A stretch of 23,037 nucleotides of DNA from JAXFPC01 sp034180005 (GTDB lineage: Bacteria; Bacillota; Negativicutes; Acidaminococcales; Acidaminococcaceae). How positions within the stretch are numbered: the first letter of the stretch is position 1; each line of letters starts with the position of its first letter. Under the pieces are notes generated by a model. That model worked only from the letters and a program-made list of their open reading frames with translations. It was not told the origin of the DNA and did no database searches. Positions 14,961-23,037 of this stretch are shown one piece after another. Location: contig JAXFPC010000035.1 in the NCBI GenBank assembly GCA_034180005.1, positions 1 through 23,037 of the forward strand. Reading direction: 5' to 3'. The translations under genes were made by a program, and so were the position numbers.

Positions 14961-16176
14961 AATAAATATTGTGGGTATCGGTCCCGGTAATCCGGAGTTA
15001 CTTACTGCGGCTGCAGACAAAGCCGTGAGGGAGAGTAATATTCTTATCGGCGATCAGAGGATGTTGGAACACTACAAAACACCGGCGAAAGTATGCCATA
15101 GCACCATAAAAACTTCAGAGATAGTTGCCATTGCTCAAGCCGCGGATCCGGAGAGAGATGTTATCGCGATACTTGTTTCGGGAGACGTAGGTTTTTTCAG
15201 CCTCGCCAAAACAATAAGCGGGAAACTGCCGGACTGCTTGTGTACTCGTTACTGCGGTATCAGCAGTATGGTATACTTCGCTTCCAAGATAAATATGTCA
15301 TGGGATGACGCTAAGATAGTAAGCATGCATGGACGACAACAAAATCTGGCAGGAGCTGTGGCACATAACAAAAAAGTTTTTTCTCTTACGGGAGGCGACA
15401 ACTCTGTGCAGGCACTTTGCCGGCAGCTGTGTGAGTTAGGCTTGCAGGATGTTTCCGTTTATGTCGGTGAAAATCTTTCTTATCCTGAGGAAAAGATAAC
15501 TGTGGGTACTGCTGTTGAGCTGAGCAATGAGCACTTTGATTCTCTTGCGGTAATGATGATTATAAACGAAAATGTTCACAGCGGTATTCAAGCAGTACAC
15601 GGCTTGGATGACTCGCTTTTCGTACGCAGCAAAGTTCCCATGACGAAGCAGGAAGTGCGTAGTGTTTCCATGTCCAAATTACAGCCTTTAGCGACGGACG
15701 TAATTTACGATATCGGAGCCGGAACCGGATCATGCTCCATAGAGCTGGCACGGCTTGCTCATCAAGGAAAAGTTTACGCTTTTGAAAGAAACGCTTTGGC
15801 TGTGGAGCTGATAGAAAAAAATAAAGCGATATTTAACGCGACTAATTTGGAAATTTGCCCCGGCGAAGCTTTGGCAAATATTTTACATGCGCCTGCTCCT
15901 GATTGCGTTTTTGTAGGCGGCAGTCGAGGAGATTTGTGCGAAATGTTGGACATTATTTACAGTAAAAACAGTAGCTGTAGAGTCGTTATCAATGCCATTA
16001 CTGTAGAAACGCTTGCCGAAACAGCTGCGTATTATCAAAAGCATCCTGAGTATGAACTGGATATTGTAAATATTTTTGCTGCTCGCGGGAAAAAGTTGGG
16101 TAACTACAATTTGATGATGGCCCAAAATCCTGTTTACGTTATGACTGCATTGAAAAAGGAAGATCTAAATGTCTGA
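14953..16176 (+). CDS. cbiET: Fused CbiE-CbiT: C5 and C15 methyltransferase / C12 decarboxylase (CobL type)
   Basis: This 407-residue enzyme joins two activities: CbiE (about 1-205) methylates C5, and CbiT (about 215-407) methylates C15 and removes the C12 acetate carboxyl to give cobalt-precorrin-8. The CbiE half starts INIVGIGPGNPELLT (4-18) and has LVSGDVGFFSLA (74-85). The CbiT half has RSKVPMTKQEVRS (225-237), the Rossmann SAM motif YDIGAGTGSCSIELA (252-266) and FVGGSRGDL (320-328). I place the start at ATG 14953, seven bases after GAGGAG; an upstream GTG at 14938 would put the ribosome binding site inside the gene. The 3' end overlaps cbiA by eight bases. Confidence 0.95.
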   Translation: MLRINIVGIGPGNPELLTAAADKAVRESNILIGDQRMLEHYKTPAKVCHSTIKTSEIVAIAQAADPERDVIAILVSGDVGFFSLAKTISGKLPDCLCTRYCGISSMVYFASKINMSWDDAKIVSMHGRQQNLAGAVAHNKKVFSLTGGDNSVQALCRQLCELGLQDVSVYVGENLSYPEEKITVGTAVELSNEHFDSLAVMMIINENVHSGIQAVHGLDDSLFVRSKVPMTKQEVRSVSMSKLQPLATDVIYDIGAGTGSCSIELARLAHQGKVYAFERNALAVELIEKNKAIFNATNLEICPGEALANILHAPAPDCVFVGGSRGDLCEMLDIIYSKNSSCRVVINAITVETLAETAAYYQKHPEYELDIVNIFAARGKKLGNYNLMMAQNPVYVMTALKKEDLNV

Positions 16177-17551
16177 AGCTAAGATACCTCGCTTTATGGT
16201 TACCGCTACAGGAAGCGGCACCGGTAAAACTACAATAGTGTGCGCTCTGTTGAAGGCTCTCATAAACAAGGGGCTTAGGGTTTCCGCGTTTAAATCAGGA
16301 CCGGATTATATTGATCCGATGTTTCATTCTCGCGTCGTAGGAGCGAAGTCACGTAATATTGACTTATTTATGCTGGGTAAAGAAACTGCACGTTATCTTG
16401 TGGCAAAAAATGCACAACATACTGATGTGGCAGTTTTTGAAGGCGTTATGGGTTATTATGACGGTCTTGGTAAAACAGATACGTCAAGTGCTTATGATGT
16501 GGCGCGCACTTGCCAGCTTCCTACTGTTCTTGTAGTGAACGGCAAGGGAGCAGCTCTTTCCATTGCCGCGCAAGTTAAAGGATTCAAGGAATTTCGTGAA
16601 GACAGCGGCATAGCAGGTGCCATAATTAATAATGTTTCTCCCATGTCATATGCTTATTACAAAGATATAATCGAGAAAGAAAGCGGCGTAAGACTTTTGG
16701 GATACTTTCCGAGAATGGAAAACTGCAATTTTGAAAGCAGACATCTCGGTCTTGTTACGGCGGAAGAAATAGGTAATTTGCGGGAAATAGTGGAGCGTTT
16801 GGCGGAGCAAGCGATGAAATCAGTCGATCTTGATGCATTGCTTGCACTTGCAGCTTCCGCACCTCCGTTGCCTTATATTGATATGAGAGTTGAAAAAATA
16901 GCTGCGCCGAAAATCGCTGTAGCGATGGATAAAGCGTTTTGCTTTTACTACCAGGACAGTTTGGATCTTTTGGCGGAGCTGGGAGCCGAGCTGATTTATT
17001 TCAGTCCGCTTGCCGATGCGGAGCTGCCTGTTTGCGACGGCTTAATTTTGGGTGGAGGTTATCCTGAACTTTATGCCCGGCAGCTTGCAGCTAATTCATC
17101 CATGCTTGTCTCGATAAAAAAAGCTCTTACAGAAGGGCTTCCTTGTTTTGCGGAATGTGGCGGCTTTATGTATCTCCTGGAAAAATTTATAGGCGATGAC
17201 GATGAGTTTAAATGGGTGGGAGTGCTCCCCGGCGCATCTCGCATGACAGCTGGACTAAAAAGATTCGGGTATGTTCACTTGCAGGCGCAGGCGGATAATC
17301 TGCTCTGCAGTAAAGGCGGCAAAATAAATGCACACGAATTTCATTACTCGGACAGTACTTGCAACGGTAGCGCATTTGTCGCCGAAAAAGCTTCCGGCAA
17401 AGGAAGCTGGGAGTGTATAAATGCTTTCGACAACATTTGGGCAGGCTATCCGCATCTTCATTTGTGGGGTAATACGTCATTTGCCGTGAGTTTCGTAAAA
17501 AAATGTGCAAAATATGCCTGTGCGAGCGTAAAATCTGAAGAGGTGAAGTGA
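16169..17551 (+). CDS. cbiA: Cobyrinic acid a,c-diamide synthase CbiA
   Basis: CbiA uses ATP and glutamine to amidate the a and c acetate side chains of cobyrinic acid. The 460-residue product is full length. The N-terminal half is a P-loop domain with TGSGTGKTT (14-22) and FKSGPDYIDPMFH (41-53). The C-terminal half is a class I glutamine amidotransferase domain with GLILGGGYPELYA (291-303), the nucleophile Cys330 in FAECGGFMYL, and AHEFHYSD (388-395) plus GYPHLHLWGN (426-435), which holds the catalytic histidine. ATG start inside the end of cbiET. The stop overlaps the start of cbiB. Confidence 0.96.
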   Translation: MSEAKIPRFMVTATGSGTGKTTIVCALLKALINKGLRVSAFKSGPDYIDPMFHSRVVGAKSRNIDLFMLGKETARYLVAKNAQHTDVAVFEGVMGYYDGLGKTDTSSAYDVARTCQLPTVLVVNGKGAALSIAAQVKGFKEFREDSGIAGAIINNVSPMSYAYYKDIIEKESGVRLLGYFPRMENCNFESRHLGLVTAEEIGNLREIVERLAEQAMKSVDLDALLALAASAPPLPYIDMRVEKIAAPKIAVAMDKAFCFYYQDSLDLLAELGAELIYFSPLADAELPVCDGLILGGGYPELYARQLAANSSMLVSIKKALTEGLPCFAECGGFMYLLEKFIGDDDEFKWVGVLPGASRMTAGLKRFGYVHLQAQADNLLCSKGGKINAHEFHYSDSTCNGSAFVAEKASGKGSWECINAFDNIWAGYPHLHLWGNTSFAVSFVKKCAKYACASVKSEEVK

Positions 17552-18546
17552 TGTTTACATTAGTGGCGGTTATAGGAGGATATGTATTAGATCTCTTTTT
17601 AGGCGATCCTCATGGGCTGCCGCATCCTATTTGTCTGATCGGTAACTTGATCTCTTTTATGGATAAAAGACTGCGCAGAATGTTTTCTTTCAGTAATGGC
17701 GGACTGATTTTAGGAGGAGGGATACTCTTTCTGATAGTCGTAAGTCTCTCTTATTTTATTCCATGGTTTTTGCTTCAGCTTGCAGCAAAAGTTAACATCT
17801 GGTTGGCTTTGATTCTCGAAACCTTGATGTGCTATCAGATTTTTGCAACCAGATCGCTGCGGGATGAAAGCATGAAAGTTTACGAGGCTTTGCTAAAAAA
17901 TGACCTTGCTGACGCGCGAATAAAGTTGTCGTGGATCGTTGGACGCGATACGCAGAATTTGTCGGAAGAAGAGGTCATTAAAGGGGCAGTGGAAACTGTA
18001 GCTGAAAACACAGCGGACGGAATTATCGCGCCGATGTTGTTTATGTTCATCGGAGGAGCACCGTTAGCTTTCCTCTATAAAGGCATCAACACGATGGACT
18101 CTATGATAGGTTATAAAAATGATACCTACTTGTACTTCGGAAGAATAGCGGCTAAAGCGGATGATTTAGCCAATTTGCTTCCTGCGAGAATCACCGGCAT
18201 CATGATGATTGCGGCTGCATATTTTTTAAATCTCGACAGTTCGGGAGCTTGGCGTATTTTTTGGCGCGACCGTTATAACCACCTCAGTCCTAATTCAGCC
18301 ATGACTGAGTCTGCAGCAGCCGGAGCTTTAGGTATCCGTTTGGGAGGAGATCATTTTTATTTTGGCAAATTGGTTCATAAAGAGACCATTGGAGATGATT
18401 TGCGCTCCGTTTGTGCGGAAGATATAAGAACGGTAAACAGCTTGATGTACATGACATCAACTTTGGGCATAACCGTATTTTCATTAACTCACTTAATTAT
18501 TTTACTTTCGGTACTGCACGGACCGCTGCAGGAAAAGTTTTTTTAA
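17551..18546 (+). CDS. cbiB: Adenosylcobinamide-phosphate synthase CbiB
   Basis: CbiB is an integral membrane protein that attaches aminopropanol (or its phosphate) to adenosylcobyric acid. The 331-residue product has several hydrophobic helices and the family's N-terminal LDLFLGDPHGLPHPICLIG motif (about 11-29), GRDTQNLSEEEVIKGAVETVAENTADG around residues 131-157, and NTMDSMIGYKN (about 180-190). ATG at 17551 is preferred because it overlaps the cbiA stop as TGATG and lies five bases after GAGGTG; the in-frame GTG at 17548 would be too close to that site. It is followed directly by cobD, which makes its substrate. Confidence 0.95.
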   Translation: MFTLVAVIGGYVLDLFLGDPHGLPHPICLIGNLISFMDKRLRRMFSFSNGGLILGGGILFLIVVSLSYFIPWFLLQLAAKVNIWLALILETLMCYQIFATRSLRDESMKVYEALLKNDLADARIKLSWIVGRDTQNLSEEEVIKGAVETVAENTADGIIAPMLFMFIGGAPLAFLYKGINTMDSMIGYKNDTYLYFGRIAAKADDLANLLPARITGIMMIAAAYFLNLDSSGAWRIFWRDRYNHLSPNSAMTESAAAGALGIRLGGDHFYFGKLVHKETIGDDLRSVCAEDIRTVNSLMYMTSTLGITVFSLTHLIILLSVLHGPLQEKFF

Positions 18547-18561
18547 ATGAAGGTGTACCAT

Positions 18562-19644
18562 ATGTATAAATACAGCCATGGCGGTAACATCTATGAACCG
18601 GATTTTTCTATTGATAAATTAAAGGCTGATTTTTCTGCTAATATAAATCCGTTAGGTTTGCCAGCCGGCGTAAAAAAAGCTATGCAAAATGCGTTCAGCT
18701 TATGTGTTAATTATCCTGACGCCATGTGCAGAGAGTTGGCCGCTGCCACTGCTGCATTTTTAGATGTTCCCGCCGAAAACATATTTTTCGGCAATGGAGC
18801 AGCTGACGTTTTATTCCGTCTCGCCACAGCTTTGAAACCAAAAAAAGCTTTGCTTTTAGCGCCGACTTTTTCCGATTACGAAAAGGCGTTGCGTACTGTC
18901 GCGTGTGAAATTGAATACTATACGTTGAAGAAAGAAAACCGTTTTGAAGTTCTCGAGGATATTATTGATAAAATTACCGAAGATATTGATTTAGTAGTTA
19001 TATGCAACCCCAATAATCCTACGGGACAGTTATGTTCGCAGAAAATATTGGAAGCGGTTCTGCAAAAGTGCCGAGACATCGGAGCAAAATTTCTGGTGGA
19101 TGAATGCTTCATGGACTTTGTTCCCGATGAAAAAGTATTCAGCATGAAAAAATATCTTACGGCATTTAAGGAATTAATTATTCTGAAGGCTTTTACAAAA
19201 ACATATGCCATGCCGGGAGTTCGTCTAGGTTATTGTCTTACGTCGAACAGTAAGCTGCACACTGCTTTGCACGAAGCCGGTCAGGATTGGAACGTGTCTG
19301 TTCTGGCTCAGGCTGCCGGCATAGCTGCTCTGCAAGAAGAAGCATATCTTAAAAAATCACGAGATTTAATCAACAAAGAGCGCTCTTTTATGCTCAAGGA
19401 GTTTAGTAAGCTTGGCTTCGAGCCTATGGGAGAAGCTAACTACATATTTTTTCATGCTCCCGTAAAGTTACAGCTTCCTGTTAAGCTTAAGCAGGCAGGC
19501 TATCTGATACGCTCCTGCAGTAATTATAAAGGTCTTTCGGATGGCTATTATCGCGCGGCAGTCAAGAGCAGACGCGATAATAGAAATTTTCTGAAGGCAG
19601 TAAAGGATATAGTCAATGATGAAATCACTATTGCTGTTGATTGA
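18562..19644 (+). CDS. cobD: L-threonine-O-3-phosphate decarboxylase CobD
   Basis: CobD is a PLP enzyme that decarboxylates threonine phosphate to (R)-1-amino-2-propanol phosphate, the linker joined by CbiB. The 360-residue protein begins MYKYSHGGNIYEPD, matching the HGGN start region of the family, and has DFSANINPLGLP (23-34), GNGAADVLFRLA (78-89), VVICNPNNPTGQL (145-157), VDECFMDF (179-186) and the PLP lysine, Lys213, in LKAFTKTYAMPGVRLGY (208-224). ATG at 18562 is chosen over 18547 because AAGGTG lies six bases before it. The 3' end overlaps the next gene by 29 bases, which suggests translational coupling. It could be confused with histidinol-phosphate aminotransferase, but context and the N-terminus decide. 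Confidence 0.93.
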   Translation: MYKYSHGGNIYEPDFSIDKLKADFSANINPLGLPAGVKKAMQNAFSLCVNYPDAMCRELAAATAAFLDVPAENIFFGNGAADVLFRLATALKPKKALLLAPTFSDYEKALRTVACEIEYYTLKKENRFEVLEDIIDKITEDIDLVVICNPNNPTGQLCSQKILEAVLQKCRDIGAKFLVDECFMDFVPDEKVFSMKKYLTAFKELIILKAFTKTYAMPGVRLGYCLTSNSKLHTALHEAGQDWNVSVLAQAAGIAALQEEAYLKKSRDLINKERSFMLKEFSKLGFEPMGEANYIFFHAPVKLQLPVKLKQAGYLIRSCSNYKGLSDGYYRAAVKSRRDNRNFLKAVKDIVNDEITIAVD

Positions 19645-20740
19645 CGGATTGGGAGACGATCCGCTCACTCTGTGGCAAAATCGTACGCCTTGGGAACAAT
19701 CTCTGCGTCCGTACATGAATAAAATCAGTGCCTCGGGTAAGGAAGGGAAGATAAGCATTTGCCAAGATGATATTGTTCCGGAAAGTTGCAGTTGTATCTT
19801 GCGTTTGCTCGGCGTTCCCAAAGATGCCATGCCGAAGAACAGAGCTTATTTGGAATTGCTTGCCAACGGCAGCGATATAGCAGAGGATGAACTGGTGATG
19901 CGGTGCAATCTTGTGGCTATCGACGCTGCAGGAAAAATGACGGCTTTTAACGGAGCAGGGCTTAACAATAATGTCATGAGGCAAGCGGCGGAACAGTGCA
20001 GCAATATTAACGGCGATGTCAGGTTCATCCATCTTTCCGAATACAGAAATCTTCTCATTCTTCCGCATAACGAAGATCTTCTTTCAGCATGGATTACTCC
20101 TCCACATGAAAGCGTCGGTGAAGTTTACGATGAACTTTTGCAGGATTTGCGAAAAAAATCGAAGCCGCTTGATATATTTCTCACTGGGGCTGAGAAAGAA
20201 TTGGGTCTTTTTTCGCACGCCGGAATAAAATACGGATTGTATCCCTGGGGAGTATCCACGAAGGATACCTTACCTTCTTTTGAAGATTTGCACGGTCGTA
20301 AAGGTGCTGTTGTTTGCAAAGCCGAAATTGTGCAAGGTATAGGAAAAGCCTTAAAGATGTGCGTCAAGGTACCGCCGGGAGCAACAGGTGATGTGGACAC
20401 TAATATCAAAGAAAAAGCCGTTGCCGCTGCGGATTTACTGCAAAATAACGACTTCGTCTTGGTTCATTTCAACGGCAGCGACGAAGCTGCACATCGTAAA
20501 GATTATTTGAGCAAGACAGCTTTTCTCGAACGCATAGACAGGGAATTTGTCGCAAAGTTGTTCCGAAATTTTCCGCAGCTCAGGATAGTTATTTGCGGAG
20601 ATCATGTGACAAGCTCACTGACTGGCAAACATGGCAGAGGAAAGGTGCCGTTCATTGCCGGAATTGTTAACGGTGAAACTGCCGTGCCCATAATAGAGGA
20701 TTATTCGAATATAATAAAATTTCTTTATACGGGAGTGTGA
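19616..20740 (+). CDS. Phosphoglycerate-mutase-like metalloenzyme (alkaline phosphatase superfamily), candidate B12 phosphatase
   Basis: A 374-residue protein of the ApgM-like, cofactor-independent phosphoglycerate mutase branch of the alkaline phosphatase superfamily. Expected metal and catalytic residues can be placed: Asp10 in LIDGLGD, a probable nucleophile Ser57 in PESCSCILRLLG, Asp289 and His293 in HFNGSDEAAHRKD (284-296), Asp329-His330 in CGDHVTS and His339 in GKHGRG. The PPGATGDVDTNIKEKA stretch (253-268) is also typical of ApgM relatives. ATG at 19616 lies eight bases after AAGGA and 29 bases inside cobD. Since it is embedded between cobD and cbiP, a role in cobamide assembly is inferred, such as the alpha-ribazole-phosphate or cobamide-5'-phosphate phosphatase step normally done by CobC. 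A glycolytic role is less likely from context but not excluded. Confidence 0.85.
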   Translation: MMKSLLLLIDGLGDDPLTLWQNRTPWEQSLRPYMNKISASGKEGKISICQDDIVPESCSCILRLLGVPKDAMPKNRAYLELLANGSDIAEDELVMRCNLVAIDAAGKMTAFNGAGLNNNVMRQAAEQCSNINGDVRFIHLSEYRNLLILPHNEDLLSAWITPPHESVGEVYDELLQDLRKKSKPLDIFLTGAEKELGLFSHAGIKYGLYPWGVSTKDTLPSFEDLHGRKGAVVCKAEIVQGIGKALKMCVKVPPGATGDVDTNIKEKAVAAADLLQNNDFVLVHFNGSDEAAHRKDYLSKTAFLERIDREFVAKLFRNFPQLRIVICGDHVTSSLTGKHGRGKVPFIAGIVNGETAVPIIEDYSNIIKFLYTGV

Positions 20741-20746
20741 TTTTAG

Positions 20747-22267
20747 TTGGCCAAGGCAATAATGGTACAAGGTACGATGTCCAACGCCGGCAAAAGTTTG
20801 GTTACTGCCGGACTGTGTCGCGTTTTTCATCAAGATGGTAAAAAAGTTGTCCCCTTTAAATCTCAAAATATGGCTTTGAATTCTTTTATAACACGTGCCG
20901 GTGCCGAAATGGGCAGAGCTCAAGTTGTGCAGGCGGAAGCGGCCGGTGTAGAGCCAAGCGTGCTGATGAATCCTATTTTACTCAAGCCAACCAGTGACAG
21001 CGGCTCCCAGGTTATCGTAAACGGTGAAGCTATAGGAACAATGACCGCTTCCGAATATTTCAAGATGAAGCACACTTTGCGGCCAAAAATCATGGAAGCT
21101 TTCGAAACGTTATCCGCGAAAAATGATATCGTTGTGATTGAAGGCGCAGGCAGTCCTGCGGAGATAAATATCAAAGAAGATGATATCGTAAACATGGGGA
21201 TGGCGCGAATGGCGCAAGCGCCGGTTTTGCTCGTAGCGGATATCGATCGAGGAGGAGTGTTCGCATCGGTTTACGGAACGCTGTTGCTATTGGAAGACAA
21301 TGAGCGTGCTATGGTAAAGGGTATCATCATCAATAAATTTCGAGGTGATATTGAGATTCTACGACCGGGTCTGAGAATGATCGAAGAGCGGACAGGTGTT
21401 CCGGTTGTCGGTGTATTGCCCATGTTGGATGTGGACATAGAAGATGAGGACAGTTTGTCGGAAAGGCTCACTTCGCACACGGAAGTCAAGCTGATTGACA
21501 TAGCGGTTATACGTATTCCCAGAATGTCCAATTATACTGACTTTAACGTTTTTGAACTCATTTCCGGAGTTTCGTTGCGCTATGTTGCTTCAGTAAAGGA
21601 ACTTGGTAATCCTGACATGATAATCATCCCCGGAACCAAAAATACTATAGGGGATTTGAAGTGGATGCGTCAAAGCGGTATTGAAGCCGCCATACTTCAA
21701 AAAGCTCGCAAAGGAACCGTCATCTTCGGAGTCTGCGGCGGGTATCAGATGTTGGGGAAAAATATCTCCGATCCTTACGGTGTTGAAGAAGGAGGAGACA
21801 CTCCCGGATTGGGATTGCTTGACGTAGAAACTTCTTTCATCGAGAAAAAGAGAACGATTCAAATGCAAGGATGTTTCGGTAAAGTAAAAGGCATTTTATC
21901 AGCGTTAAGCGGAGCGCCTCTTTACGGTTATGAAATACATTCCGGCGTAACGAATTTTCCGGAAGCCGAGGCTATTACATCAATCACTCCCATCAATGAA
22001 GCGGGGGAGATCATGGCCGAAGGCTCTCAAAATGTTTCCGACGGGATGAATATTTACGGTACTTATGTGCATGGCGTTTTTGACGGTGACGGTATAGCGG
22101 TAAAAATTGTTGAAGCTTTGCTCTCTCGCAAAGGACTTAAAATTGACGATATAAAATCCGTAAGCTTTGCTGCTTACAAAGAACAGCAGTATGACAAGCT
22201 GGCTGAAAATATTCGCAAACATCTTGATATGTTCAAAGTGTATGAAATTTTGGAGGCGGGATTGTAA
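20747..22267 (+). CDS. cbiP: Cobyric acid synthase CbiP
   Basis: CbiP amidates the b, d, e and g side chains of adenosylcobyrinic acid a,c-diamide using ATP and glutamine. The 506-residue product is full length. The N-terminal domain begins MAKAIMVQGTMSNAGKS with a P-loop-like GTMSNAGKS (9-17), PFKSQNMALNS (36-46) and GRAQVVQAEAAGVEP (56-70). The C-terminal glutamine amidotransferase domain has IIIPGTKNTIGDL (292-304), the nucleophile Cys330 in FGVCGGYQMLG and His442 in YGTYVHGVFD. The start is TTG, matched by alignment with known CbiP N-termini; GGGAG lies 11 bases upstream, rather far. Six bases separate it from the preceding gene, and it overlaps cobO by one base. Confidence 0.96.
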   Translation: MAKAIMVQGTMSNAGKSLVTAGLCRVFHQDGKKVVPFKSQNMALNSFITRAGAEMGRAQVVQAEAAGVEPSVLMNPILLKPTSDSGSQVIVNGEAIGTMTASEYFKMKHTLRPKIMEAFETLSAKNDIVVIEGAGSPAEINIKEDDIVNMGMARMAQAPVLLVADIDRGGVFASVYGTLLLLEDNERAMVKGIIINKFRGDIEILRPGLRMIEERTGVPVVGVLPMLDVDIEDEDSLSERLTSHTEVKLIDIAVIRIPRMSNYTDFNVFELISGVSLRYVASVKELGNPDMIIIPGTKNTIGDLKWMRQSGIEAAILQKARKGTVIFGVCGGYQMLGKNISDPYGVEEGGDTPGLGLLDVETSFIEKKRTIQMQGCFGKVKGILSALSGAPLYGYEIHSGVTNFPEAEAITSITPINEAGEIMAEGSQNVSDGMNIYGTYVHGVFDGDGIAVKIVEALLSRKGLKIDDIKSVSFAAYKEQQYDKLAENIRKHLDMFKVYEILEAGL

Positions 22268-22797
22268 TGCAGGACGGTGGTTTGATACACATCTACTGCG
22301 GTGACGGCAAAGGGAAAACAACTGCAGCAATCGGATTGGCTCTGCGTTGCAGCGGTCACGGCAACAAAGTTCTTTTGGTACAATTTTTAAAGAGCTGGCG
22401 CACCGGAGAGCTTAACAGTTTGCAAAAAATTTCCAACATTGAAGTTTTGCGCGGTATGGAAACAGCTAAATTTACTTTTCAGATGACTGCGGAAGAAAAA
22501 GCGGAAGTGTTGGAGCAACACAACAGACTTTTTGCCACTGTGAAGAAGAAATGCGCAGAAGAGAACATTGATCTTTTGATCATGGATGAGGTCATCGGGG
22601 CGATAAACACAGGCGTATTTGAACTTGATTCACTGCTTGATTTTTTAAGTAATAAACCTCGCGAACTGGAGGTCGTTTTAACAGGTCGTGCGCCTAAACA
22701 GCCATTGTTGGATATGGCTGATTATGTTTCAGAAATTTGTAAACGTAAACATCCTTTTGAAAAGGGAGTAAAAGCAAGAGTCGGTATTGAAAGGTAG
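22267..22797 (+). CDS. cobO: Corrinoid adenosyltransferase CobO (CobA/BtuR family)
   Basis: CobO transfers the 5'-deoxyadenosyl group of ATP to the reduced cobalt of corrinoids, such as cob(I)yrinic acid a,c-diamide. The 176-residue product has the family P-loop YCGDGKGKTTAAIGLALR (10-27), VLLVQFLKSWRTGEL (36-50), LLIMDEVIGAINTG (101-114) and VVLTGRAPKQPLLDMADYVSE (135-155). ATG start overlapping the cbiP stop as TAATG, after GGAGG. It belongs to the BtuR type, not the PduO or EutT types. Its place between the two amidase steps' genes and cbiC agrees with adenosylation before cobyric acid formation. Confidence 0.96.
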   Translation: MQDGGLIHIYCGDGKGKTTAAIGLALRCSGHGNKVLLVQFLKSWRTGELNSLQKISNIEVLRGMETAKFTFQMTAEEKAEVLEQHNRLFATVKKKCAEENIDLLIMDEVIGAINTGVFELDSLLDFLSNKPRELEVVLTGRAPKQPLLDMADYVSEICKRKHPFEKGVKARVGIER

Positions 22798-22804
22798 GTA
22801 GATT

Positions 22805-23037
22805 ATGAAATTACAAAACGTTTTACCTGAGGATATTGAAAAGCGCAGTATGGAAATCATAGGTGAAGAACTTGGTCAACTGCGCATTGACGATGATAAA
22901 CTTGATATTGTAAAAAGAGTTATCCATACGTCGGCTGATTTTGACTACGCGCGTAATTTGTTGTTCTCCGAGGGCGTAGTTGAGAAGGCGCTTGCAGCTC
23001 TGCAAAAAGGTGCCACAATCATCACCGATACTAACAT
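22805..23037 (+). CDS. cbiC: Cobalt-precorrin-8 methylmutase CbiC (5' part, cut by window end)
   Basis: CbiC moves the methyl group from C11 to C12 to form cobyrinic acid. Only the first 77 codons lie in the window. They encode MKLQNVLPEDIEKRSMEII at the N-terminus and RVIHTSADFDYARNL (38-52), which holds His41, the expected catalytic histidine of the family. The visible end, ITDTN, is the conserved segment that normally continues into the substrate-binding region. ATG start, seven bases after the cobO stop, with AGGTAGG upstream. No sign of damage; truncation is only by the window edge. Confidence 0.93.
   Translation, partial: MKLQNVLPEDIEKRSMEIIGEELGQLRIDDDKLDIVKRVIHTSADFDYARNLLFSEGVVEKALAALQKGATIITDTN

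Noticed and set aside
18547..18561. Upstream ATG start for cobD adding MKVYH
   Set aside because: AAGGTG fits the ATG at 18562, and the family begins only a few residues before HGGN.

Overview
The window comes from a bacterial chromosome. It carries two blocks of ordinary genes and one long vitamin B12 operon, nearly all on the + strand. The order secG - est - rnr - smpB - ssrA is the classic Firmicutes arrangement. The sequence also shows strong GGAGG-type ribosome binding sites, frequent TTG/GTG starts, sigma-A-type promoters and intrinsic terminators. A complete anaerobic cobalamin pathway together with a K+-dependent membrane pyrophosphatase points to an anaerobe, possibly a Negativicutes or Clostridia relative. 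The exact lineage is inferred, not shown.

Region 1 (1-6651) is export and RNA quality control. secG (SecYEG subunit) is followed by hppA, an ion-pumping pyrophosphatase with its own terminators on either side. Next comes an est-rnr-smpB operon (carboxylesterase, RNase R, SmpB) and then ssrA (tmRNA), which has its own promoter and a near-perfect terminator. RNase R, SmpB and tmRNA work together in rescuing stalled ribosomes and destroying defective mRNAs.

Region 2 (6652-9205) is a set of single genes. It holds a small two-helix membrane protein on the minus strand with a consensus promoter and its own terminator, a GT2 polyprenyl-phosphate glycosyltransferase, and a secreted peptidoglycan-binding NlpC/P60 endopeptidase. 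The last two each have a recognisable promoter.

Region 3 (9439-23037) is the cobalamin operon. A strong promoter leads into a compact cobalamin riboswitch and a terminator (the likely expression platform). Fourteen tightly packed, mostly overlapping genes follow: cbiD, cbiL, cbiF, cbiG, cbiH, cbiJ, cbiET, cbiA, cbiB, cobD, a phosphoglycerate-mutase-like metalloenzyme, cbiP, cobO and the start of cbiC (cut by the window end). They cover corrin ring methylation, contraction and reduction, amidation, Co-adenosylation, aminopropanol synthesis and attachment. CbiD and CbiG mark the oxygen-independent route. No cobaltochelatase, cobU, cobS, cobT or classical cobC is in the window. The phosphatase-superfamily gene between cobD and cbiP is a candidate for the missing phosphatase step.

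No transposons, CRISPR arrays, prophage genes, rRNA or tRNA genes (other than tmRNA) were seen. The most interesting items are the metalloenzyme in the B12 operon, the compact riboswitch leader, an Asp-to-Glu change in the esterase triad, the minus-strand small membrane protein, and a possible operator in front of the glycosyltransferase.
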